DNA of 64,000 nt from Tenacibaculum sp. MAR_2009_124 (lineage in GTDB: Bacteria; Bacteroidota; Bacteroidia; Flavobacteriales; Flavobacteriaceae): positions 1,221,917-1,285,916 of the forward strand of contig NZ_FNSF01000005.1 in NCBI RefSeq assembly GCF_900105455.1, read 5' to 3'. Shown piece by piece: positions 57,282 to 63,600 of the stretch. How positions within the stretch are numbered: position 1 is the stretch's first letter; each line of letters begins with the position of its first letter. Below the pieces are notes generated by a model. It was not told where the DNA came from and did no database searches. It was given only the letters and a program-made list of their open reading frames with translations. The position numbers and the translations under genes were made by a program.

Positions 57282-58097
57282 ATGAAGTTGACTACAAAAA
57301 TACTTGAATATTTAAAAATAGATAAGAGATTAATTTTATTGTATAAAAAGGAAATAGATATTCCTATTGTGGATGATTCTTTTGAACCATTTACTGATGA
57401 GTGGTTTGAACATCCTCCTATGTTAGTACCTTTGTTTGTAGATTATGATTTACCATTATTGAATGGATTAATTGTTTATCCTTTTTCTGAAAAAAAAAAT
57501 AGTTTAGGGTCTTTTTATTTAGAATCTGATCAAATTATTGAAAAAGCCAGGACAATAGATCAATTTGTAACATCTATGATTGTTGAAATGATTGTTGCGG
57601 CAGGAGGGATGCAACCAGAGATAGAGGAGTTTTGTGAAAATCTAGGGTACAATAAAAGAAAAGAGGTTAATGATTTTGTTGAGAAATATGGGAATATTCC
57701 TAAATATTTTGGAGAACTTATTTTTTTTACAAATGAATTACCACTCTATTATTGTAAGGACATAGAGAGTTATAAAGGAGATTATTTATCATCTAAAGGC
57801 TTACTCAATTTTTCTGTTTTGGAAAAGTCTAACCCCTATGAGCTTTATGATCAATCTTTACTGAGTAATTTAGATGATATACCAAAATGGTTAGATGGAT
57901 CTTATGATTCCAAAGTTCTATTTAATAGTTATATGGAAATAGGAGATTTAGAGAAAGCTTGGTATGTGTTAAATTCTAAAGACTTAGATGTTCAAGATAT
58001 TGCTAAGGGGTTAATGAAAATGAAATCAGTTACTGAAAATAGAATTTTTAATTTAATTGCTGATAATTGGTTGTTAGGTTATAATACGAAGTATTAA
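57282..58097 (+). CDS. Probable immunity protein for the adjacent Rhs toxin tip
   Basis: The 271-residue acidic cytoplasmic protein has no signal peptide or membrane helix and no family I recognise. It lies 22 bp after the Rhs gene on the same strand, where the cognate immunity gene of polymorphic toxins normally sits. It is rich in Asp, Glu and aromatic residues, as is common for nuclease inhibitors. It is followed by AT-rich DNA and a terminator. The immunity role is inferred from position only. Confidence 0.65.
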   Translation: MKLTTKILEYLKIDKRLILLYKKEIDIPIVDDSFEPFTDEWFEHPPMLVPLFVDYDLPLLNGLIVYPFSEKKNSLGSFYLESDQIIEKARTIDQFVTSMIVEMIVAAGGMQPEIEEFCENLGYNKRKEVNDFVEKYGNIPKYFGELIFFTNELPLYYCKDIESYKGDYLSSKGLLNFSVLEKSNPYELYDQSLLSNLDDIPKWLDGSYDSKVLFNSYMEIGDLEKAWYVLNSKDLDVQDIAKGLMKMKSVTENRIFNLIADNWLLGYNTKY

Positions 58098-58175
58098 CTC
58101 CACACCTTGACATTTAGCGTCAGCGTAATGGCAAGTATTAAAAGAAAGTATAATTAAATAACGAGAGTATTATTA

Positions 58176-58190
58176 GCCATTTATAATGGC
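58176..58190. repeat. Short perfect inverted repeat after the immunity gene
   Basis: GCCATT-TAT-AATGGC is a perfect 6-bp inverted repeat. The 9-mer TAATGGCAA occurs at 58126-58134 and again at 58184-58192. The stretch from 58098 to 58210 has no gene; it may mark the left edge of the accessory element. Confidence 0.4.
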
Positions 58191-58212
58191 AAAACGATAA
58201 GTTTAAAAGAAG

Positions 58213-58245
58213 CTACCTTGCATTAAATTGTGAGGTAGTTTTTTT
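58213..58245 (+). terminator. Terminator between immunity gene and XRE regulator
   Basis: A 10-bp stem (two wobbles, 58213-58222 with 58229-58238) is followed by seven T. It ends the Rhs-immunity transcript from the left and touches the stop codon of the convergent regulator gene. Confidence 0.75.
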
Positions 58246-58570
58246 ATGTAATAGATTTAAGTTTTACATTTTTGATAAGAGCATCAAGAGTATATAGTAT
58301 ATGTTCTTTATCTTTATTATCCATTTGCTGTACTTCAATAACTCGTTTTAGAATAGAGTTATCAACTTTTACATTTACTTTTCCTAGTAAGAAATCAAGG
58401 CTAACGTCAAGTACATCTGCTATTTTAGCAGCTACCTCTATAGATGGTTTTACTTCGTCTCTCTCATATCTTCCAATAATATCTCCAGAAGTACCAGCTC
58501 TCTTACCTAATTCATTTTGTGAGAGCTTTAATTGCTTACGTAATTTGGTGATGTTATATCCTAAAGTCAT
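58244..58570 (-). CDS. XRE-family helix-turn-helix repressor
   Basis: The 108-residue protein has an N-terminal HTH of the XRE/Cro type: LRKQLKLSQNELGKRAGTSG, then IIGRYERDEVKPSIEVAAKI and LDVSLDFLLG. A short C-terminal helix follows, for dimerisation. Such small regulators control mobile elements and toxin modules. It is divergent from the 58713 ATPase gene. A 16-bp palindrome inside its own promoter suggests autorepression and joint control of the ATPase. Confidence 0.9.
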   Translation of the reverse strand: MTLGYNITKLRKQLKLSQNELGKRAGTSGDIIGRYERDEVKPSIEVAAKIADVLDVSLDFLLGKVNVKVDNSILKRVIEVQQMDNKDKEHILYTLDALIKNVKLKSIT

Positions 58571-58611
58571 ACTTAAAAGTAGTTGAAATGCTATATTTTA
58601 TAAGGTTTTTA

Positions 58612-58641
58612 CAAATATAGATGATATAAATATCATAACAA
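58612..58641 (-). promoter_or_regulatory. Promoter of the XRE regulator (minus strand)
   Basis: On the minus strand TTG (58641-58639), a 19-base spacer and TATATTTG (58619-58612) match the Bacteroidota promoter pattern fully. The regulator starts about 41 bp further on. The palindrome 58621-58636 fills the spacer. Confidence 0.75.
58621..58636. promoter_or_regulatory. 16-bp palindromic operator between divergent promoters
   Basis: ATGATAT-AA-ATATCAT is a perfect inverted repeat. It lies inside the spacer of the minus-strand promoter and 18 bp upstream of the -33 box of the plus-strand promoter. This is the expected place for the XRE dimer to repress its own gene and affect the ATPase gene. 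Confidence 0.7.
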
Positions 58642-58654
58642 AGATATATAAAGC

Positions 58655-58685
58655 TTGTTTAAAACTGATAAATGTTTTAGTTTTG
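58655..58685 (+). promoter_or_regulatory. Promoter of the 58713 ATPase gene
   Basis: TTG at 58655-58657, a 20-base spacer and TAGTTTTG at 58678-58685 match the Bacteroidota pattern. The start codon is 27 bp downstream, so the leader is short. Confidence 0.75.
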
Positions 58686-58712
58686 TGATAAATAAGTCAG
58701 AAATTAAAACTT

Positions 58713-60251
58713 ATGAACAAACTTAATACCAATAAGGCAAACGACTATGTATATAAAACCAAGGAGGTAGAAATCCATGTTTTAGGCGGTTTACAACTCC
58801 ATAAATTAGAAAGTTTACGAGTAACCTTAAGTATTGAGAAATTGCAAAAAGGAAAGAGCGTATTAAATGTACTACGTCAGAGTGTAGATTTATACAACGA
58901 TAACCAAGTAGAAAAGCTAGTTCGCAAATGTGCAGAACGTTTAGAGATAGGCACGAGTATAATTAGAAAAGCTTTACAAGAAGTTACCAAGGCTCTAGAG
59001 AGTTACAGGTTTTTACTAAATGAAAAGCAAACGGAAAACCAGAAACCCTATACCAAACAACTTACGAGTATCGAAGAAAAAGCAGCTATTAAATTTTTAC
59101 AATCAAAAAACCTATTAGAAAAAACGAACGAGTACATTGGTAAAAGTGGTGTTATCGGAGAGCATGTCAATCGCTTGCTGATGTATCTGATTTTTACCAG
59201 TAGAAAAACTAATAATCCATTGCATTGTATAAGCTTGGGGAGTAGTGGGGTAGGAAAAACCCATTTACAAAGTAAAGTAGCAGAACTGATACCAGCGGAG
59301 GACAAAGTAGAAATCACGGTGCTAAGTGCCAATGCGTTTTATTACTTCAATCGTACAGAACTACAACATAAACTCATTTTAATAGAAGACTTAGACGGCG
59401 CAGAAAGTGTGCTGTATCCACTACGAGAATTACAAAGTAAAAAGAGAATTACCAAAACCGTAGTTCACAAAGACCGCAAAGGCACTACCAAAACGATACA
59501 CCTAACGGTTGAAGGCCCTGTAAGTGTTGCAGGTTGTACCACCCAAGAAAGTATTTACGAAGATAACAGCAACAGGAGCTTCCTGCTCTACATTGATGAA
59601 AGTGAGGAGCAAGATAGAAGAATAATGAACTACCAACGCACCGTGTCGGCGGGACAGGTAAATGAAGAAGAGCAATATTTATCGGCGGAGATTCTCCGCA
59701 ATGTGCAGCGTGTATTACAACCGATAAAAGTGATCAATCCTTATGCTTTACACTTATCGCTACCATCTTCAGTATTTAAACCAAGAAGAACCAATGCCCA
59801 CTATTTACAATTTATAGAAGCGATTACTTTTTATAAACAGTGGCAACGAGAGAAGCAATACGATAAAGACACAGGAGAAGAATATATAGAAACAGAGATC
59901 GAGGATATTGAGGAAGCCAACGAACTCATAACAGAAGTATTACTACGAAAAAGCGATACGATCACAGGAGCTTGCAGAAATCATTTAGAAAACTTAAAAA
60001 AGTACCTCCAAGAAAACAACCAAACTACATTTACTAATACAGAAATCCGCAGACGTTTACGGATAAAACAAACCACCTTACAACGCTATAACAAACAACT
60101 TTTAACAGAAGGTTATATTAAAAAGATTAAAGGGGAAAGAGGGCAAACCTATCATTTTGAGATTATCAATGTTAATGAATATCAAGAGCTTAAAGCGCAA
60201 ATAAACACGGCTTTACAAAACTGTTTATCCAATATCAACCTAACCACTTAA
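58713..60251 (+). CDS. P-loop ATPase with C-terminal winged helix, mobile-element type
   Basis: The 512-residue protein has a helical N-terminal part, Walker A LGSSGVGKTHLQSK near residues 175-183 and Walker B LILIEDLDGAES near residue 225. A sensor-like segment follows (VAGCTTQESIYEDNSNRSFL), and a C-terminal winged-helix-like region (NTEIRRRLRIKQTTLQRYNK). The plan resembles AAA+/MCM-like ATPases found next to primases or integrases in bacterial elements. No primase zinc finger is present. It could act in replication or recombination of the element. It is the only intact gene in the stretch 58.7-63.6 kb besides the regulator. Confidence 0.75.
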   Translation: MNKLNTNKANDYVYKTKEVEIHVLGGLQLHKLESLRVTLSIEKLQKGKSVLNVLRQSVDLYNDNQVEKLVRKCAERLEIGTSIIRKALQEVTKALESYRFLLNEKQTENQKPYTKQLTSIEEKAAIKFLQSKNLLEKTNEYIGKSGVIGEHVNRLLMYLIFTSRKTNNPLHCISLGSSGVGKTHLQSKVAELIPAEDKVEITVLSANAFYYFNRTELQHKLILIEDLDGAESVLYPLRELQSKKRITKTVVHKDRKGTTKTIHLTVEGPVSVAGCTTQESIYEDNSNRSFLLYIDESEEQDRRIMNYQRTVSAGQVNEEEQYLSAEILRNVQRVLQPIKVINPYALHLSLPSSVFKPRRTNAHYLQFIEAITFYKQWQREKQYDKDTGEEYIETEIEDIEEANELITEVLLRKSDTITGACRNHLENLKKYLQENNQTTFTNTEIRRRLRIKQTTLQRYNKQLLTEGYIKKIKGERGQTYHFEIINVNEYQELKAQINTALQNCLSNINLTT

Positions 60252-60323
60252 CCATAGGGTAACCACTACTAAAATGGTTAAGTTAATTAATAGTAAATCA
60301 ATGTTTTAGATAATCCTAACCAC
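60241..60323. repeat. TAACCA repeat cluster (iteron-like)
   Basis: TAACCAC occurs at 60241, 60260 and 60317, TAACCAT at 60249, and the inverted ATGGTTA at 60274. CTTAACCAT (60247-60255) and ATGGTTAAG (60274-60282) form a perfect 9-bp inverted repeat overlapping the ATPase stop codon. The rest of 60252-60434 is AT-rich without a gene. Confidence 0.6.
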
Positions 60324-60395
60324 AAGAACCCGAAAAACACATACCCAATAAAAATTAATGAGATAGTATTTTATAAAAATGCGTAATCGAATTAA

Positions 60396-60414
60396 TCCCG
60401 AACTCGATTCGGGA
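60396..60414. repeat. TCCCGAA hairpin upstream of recombinase 1
   Basis: TCCCGAA (60396-60402) and TTCGGGA (60408-60414) form a perfect 7-bp stem with a 5-base loop, 20 bp before the recombinase start. A related hairpin, TCCCGA-AAGAA-TCGGGA, lies at 63211-63227. Confidence 0.5.
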
Positions 60415-60434
60415 ACTAATACCAAAGGTAAATT

Positions 60435-61484
60435 ATGAAACAACTCCATTTAGATACGCACAGTTATAAGGTTTTAGTACAAGACTTTAAACAATGGTTA
60501 GATGTTTTAGGTTATGCAGAGAGTACGGTGTATAATTTGCCGATTCACTTACGAGAGTTCTTTCATTACTTAGAAAATAAAAATATAAATAAGCTTAACC
60601 ATATACAAACCAAACACATCACGGATTATTACAATTACTTAAAATCACGTACGAATCAAAGACGAGGGGGAGGGATTAGTAACGGACATTTAAACAAACA
60701 CCAACAAGCGTTGTTTAAGTTCAGAGAATACCTAAAAGCACATAACCATAAAGGGATTAACGTTCATTTAAAACGAGAAACGGGTAACGCTAGAGATATG
60801 TTAAGTGTACTAACACAAGCAGAAATAAAAGAGCTATTTGCAGCGACTAAATCTAGCAATCCAGATGCAAAAATACGGTATAGAGACAAAGCCATTTTAG
60901 TATGTTGTTACAGTTGTGGATTACGTAGAAATGAGTTGATACATTTAGATGTAAAAGACATTCTTTTTGACAAACAGCGATTATTTGTAAGTAAAGGAAA
61001 GAACTATAAAGAAAGGTTCGTTCCGCTTAACAGGCATAGCTTGGAAATATTAGAACACTATGTGTTTGATTGGCGAACAGCGTTTTACAAATACAAGGAA
61101 ACAGAAGCATTGTTTATCAATTACAGAGGCGGAAGATTACAAGGAATGAGTTTTGCCAATCGTTTTAAAGGCTATTATAAAAGCTACAGAAAACGACGAT
61201 TTACAAGAGCGTACTATTACACTTCACAGCTTACGTCATAGTATAGCTACGCATTTACTAGAACAAGGGGCAGATATTGAACAAATCAGCACTTTTTTAG
61301 GGCACACATCATTAGAATCTACCCAAATTTACACTCATTTTTTAGAATATACAGGCGATGAACACGTACAAGAATTACTTAGAAAGCAAAGGTTACAACA
61401 ACAAAACTATCCTAACATACCAAAGAAGCGTTACTAGATTTACTAGATGGTGCACCGCTTACGGAACAACCCCCGAAAGTATAG
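60435..61484 (+). pseudogene. Tyrosine recombinase 1, broken by two frameshifts
   Basis: Read with corrections this is a 349-residue XerC/D-type integrase. It has a SAM-like N-terminal DNA-binding domain, first Arg in CYSCGLRRNELIHL, Lys in FVSKGKNYKERFVPL, HxxR in LHSLRHSIATHLL, the second His in FLGHTSLES and the nucleophile Tyr in TQIYTHF. The frame shifts by +1 near 61160 (one T too many in TTTT) and back near 61411 (one base missing), restoring the original frame to a TAG at 61484. As it stands, the first part ends at 61241 without HxxR and Tyr, so no active enzyme is expected. Confidence 0.85.
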
Positions 61485-61491
61485 AGTATAA

Positions 61492-62239
61492 AACCTTTTA
61501 AAATATATCGAATATTTACGAAAAGGGAATGTAAAAGCAAGAACCTTAAAAACCTATATTGGTAATCTTAAAATCTACTTTGATTATTTGGTGTCAGAAC
61601 ATTACAGGCTACAGAATATCATAAAAGACCTGCATATAAAAGGCGTTAAAAAATCCATCAAAAAGAACTTTTTAGAGTTCGAAGAATTAGAAGATATTTA
61701 TTACAGTTATCCAATAAGTAAAGGAAACGAACTTGTAAGAAAGCGTAATAAAATTATTGTAGGATTATTGGTGTATCAAGGCTTAAATACACGAGATTTA
61801 CAATTACTAGAAGTAGAACACATACAACTTTATAAAGGCAAAATAGCCATTCCGGGAACACGAAAAAGCAACACAAGAGAACTAGAATTAAAAACTTGGC
61901 AGTTAATGGAATTTATGGAATATATTAATGCTGTTAGATCAGAGATTTTAGAGCGAACCGATAAAGAAACCGAACAATTATTATTGCCAATGGGAAAAAG
62001 CAGTAACCTACACGGTGTATTAGCTAAAATAACCAAAGAGTTAAAAGCAATCAATAACAGTTTTACGGATATCAAACAATTAAGAACTAGTATTATTATA
62101 AGTTGGTTAAAGAATTACAGTTTACGAAAAGTACAATACTTAGCAGGACACAAAATACATCAGTTCTACTGAAAGATATGTGCAAGACGATTTAGAAAGT
62201 TTACACGAAACCATTAACACCTATCATCCTTTTAGCTAA
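61492..62239 (+). pseudogene. Tyrosine recombinase 2, N-terminally degraded and frameshifted
   Basis: The frame is open from 61492 and reads as an integrase lacking a clear start codon (KYIEYLRKGNVKARTLKTYI, then GLNTRDLQLLEVEHIQL with the first Arg). HxxR-region residues QLRTSIIISWLKNYS and the LAGH motif follow. One extra A near 62151-62154 shifts the frame. Without correction the protein stops at 62172, just before the nucleophile Tyr of STERYVQ. With correction it continues to TAA at 62239 (TYHPFS). Two integrases in tandem recall Tn554-type or similar elements. Confidence 0.78.
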
Positions 62240-62289
62240 TATCATATGGAACAGAAATTGTATATTGTATACGTAAAAACACGAATGTT

Positions 62290-62508
62290 ATGGATTTATC
62301 ATCAAGAAAATATCACTTTTATACAAGAGCTAATTAATGTTGATAAAGAAAACATTATGGATGCTTTAGAACGTGTTTTAAAAAGAGAAAAAGAAGCACA
62401 TCAGGAAATCTCCACTGCACATAAAAAAGAGTTAGACAATCGTTTAGAAAGCTATAAAACAACCCATCGGATTTACTAGACTGGGATACTGTAAAAAACG
62501 ATTGGTAA
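62290..62508 (+). pseudogene. RelB/ParD-like antitoxin gene with two frameshifts
   Basis: With two single-base corrections this reads as a 72-residue antitoxin of the type found before ParE/RelE toxins in Bacteroidota: MDLSSRKYHFIQELI at the start, KELDNRLESYKNNP in the middle and LLDWDTVKNDW at the end. One T is extra in the run at 62317-62320 and one A is missing near 62456-62459. The corrected stop TAA (62506-62508) overlaps the toxin ATG, a typical toxin-antitoxin arrangement. An uncorrected frame from 62246 to 62479 exists but has an unlikely N-terminus. Confidence 0.7.
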
Positions 62509-62814
62509 TGAGTTATACAATTAAATTACTGCCTGTTGTATATAAAGACTTACAAAAGGCGAAAAAGTGGTATAACAATCAGCGAGAAGATTTAGGAGAG
62601 GAATTTAAACTAGAAGTTAACAAGGAGTTCGCTTATATAAAAGGATATCCAGAACAACTACCAACAGAAATACAAAGAATTACGTCAATCTTTAGTTACT
62701 CGTTTTCCCTACGCTATATTTTATTTAGTTGAAGAAGACAAGAAACGAATCGTTATTTTTGGTGTATTGCACACTCGAAGAAATCCAGAAATAGCAAGAA
62801 AACGAATACCATAA
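62508..62814 (+). pseudogene. RelE/ParE-type toxin gene with one frameshift
   Basis: With one base removed near 62660 (an extra C) it reads as a 101-residue RelE/ParE toxin: VYKDLQKAKKWYNNQREDLG, EEFKLEVN, KELRQSLVTRFPYAIFYLVE and VLHTRRNPEIARKR. These are the family hallmarks, including the late basic segment. Uncorrected translation leaves the family after residue 50 and ends at 62732. RelE toxins cut mRNA on the ribosome, while ParE toxins poison gyrase; the subtype is not decided here. Confidence 0.78.
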
Positions 62815-63081
62815 ATCCAATCATAACGCAGAGATCCCCACAACATAAAACCCAGTTTTTTGCCGAAAAAAGCAAAAATCCTCTGTCTTTTATGTTGTTC
62901 CGCACGCCACCGCCCTGTAATTTTTGACTTCCCACCGCAAAAACAGCACTTTGTTTTTTTACATTATCCACCGCTCATTCCACGCACAAAAATGCGTTAG
63001 CACAACATTTTTGTACGCTCCATTAATCCAATAAAAAAACAAATAGCTGTCGCCTTCGCACCAAGCCAAAAATCACCCAAA

Positions 63082-63186
63082 GCTATATTTACATAATAGA
63101 AGTTATAGTAGCAAACGGCGCTTTTTAAAGGATTGCTTCGCAGGGTTATGCATTTTGTAGCTATAACTGCTATTATGCAAAATAGC
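63082..63186. repeat. Long imperfect inverted repeat (about 33-bp arms)
   Basis: Arm 63082-63115 and arm 63154-63186 are complementary with a few mismatches and one single-base length difference. The core ATAATAGAAGTTATAG (63093-63108) pairs with 63161-63176 at 15 of 16 positions. The loop is 38 bases and GC-richer. Folded, this gives a large hairpin with bulges, like recombination substrates or transposon end structures. Confidence 0.65.
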
Positions 63187-63439
63187 CGCAAGGCAGCCGC
63201 GTTGGGTCTCTCCCGAAAGAATCGGGATCGGAAGTTAATTTTTACTTCGTAAGCCACCGCTTCGAATTTGCCTAAAAAAGACTTCACAAAAAGCCGTCAA
63301 GCGAAAAAGCTTGTCTTACTTCTTTGCTTGTTTTTTTACACAACTCGTGCCTTCAAAAACGAAAAACAAGCCATTCCACAAAGGGTTGAAAATCTACGCA
63401 CCGCCAGCCTCTTTTTAAACCCTTTACGGAACGTTAACA

Positions 63440-63471
63440 AAGGTAACAACTTGAAGAAAAGTTGTTACCTT
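63440..63471. repeat. Perfect 13-bp stem-loop
   Basis: AAGGTAACAACTT (63440-63452) and its exact complement (63459-63471) are separated by GAAGAA. No T-run follows on either side, so it is either a weak terminator or an element-end structure. Confidence 0.6.
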
Positions 63472-63560
63472 ATACTACTTATGGAAAGGCTAAAAAACAG
63501 TATATTCGCAGGTAAGTAAACGTTCTTTAAAATATTTTTTAGTAGCTGAGAAAGGTAAGG

Positions 63561-63600
63561 TATGCGCAGAAAAAAGTGATTTTTTGCTAAAAAGCGCATA
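63561..63600. repeat. Inverted repeat ending exactly at the orphan Rhs cassette
   Basis: TATGCGC (63561-63567) and GCGCATA (63594-63600) are exact inverted copies around an A6-GTGA-T6 centre. The right arm stops one base before the first base of Rhs homology (63601). Confidence 0.6.

Larger units (their letters stand above)
62815..63580. other. Non-coding, hairpin-rich 0.77-kb region, less AT-rich than its surroundings
   Basis: Several short open frames occur on both strands, but none has a believable start, codon use or domain, so I call no gene. The stretch has higher GC than the neighbouring genes and contains several inverted repeats: ACAAAAATG/CATTTTTGT at 62986-63014, the long one at 63082-63186, TCCCGA/TCGGGA at 63211-63227 and 63440-63471. 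It resembles the ends of mobile cassettes. Confidence 0.6.
58244..63600. mobile_element. Probable decaying integrase-type mobile element
   Basis: The stretch holds an XRE repressor, a P-loop ATPase, two tandem tyrosine recombinases and a toxin-antitoxin pair, followed by hairpin-rich non-coding DNA. It separates the complete Rhs-immunity locus from an orphan Rhs tip. The limits are inferred: the left edge may lie anywhere in 58098-58244 and no target-site duplication was recognised. All genes from 60435 on are frameshifted, so it may no longer move by itself. Confidence 0.55.

Noticed and set aside
61153..61437. Independent short integrase gene
   Set aside because: It is the frame-shifted C-terminal half of recombinase 1; the HxxR and Tyr motifs continue the protein from 60435 once one T is removed.
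62246..62479. Stand-alone 77-residue protein
   Set aside because: Its first 20 and last few residues are unlike antitoxins, while the flanking frames supply the expected start (62290) and end (62508); it is one segment of a frameshifted antitoxin gene.
63082..63186. Integron attC site
   Set aside because: The hairpin size fits, but the arms carry GTTATAG/CTATAAC in the wrong order and do not match the RYYYAAC/GTTRRRY core, and no integron integrase or cassette array is visible.
62753..63519. Three small open frames on both strands in the non-coding stretch
   Set aside because: They lack ribosome-binding signals, domains and normal amino-acid composition, and they lie across strong inverted repeats.
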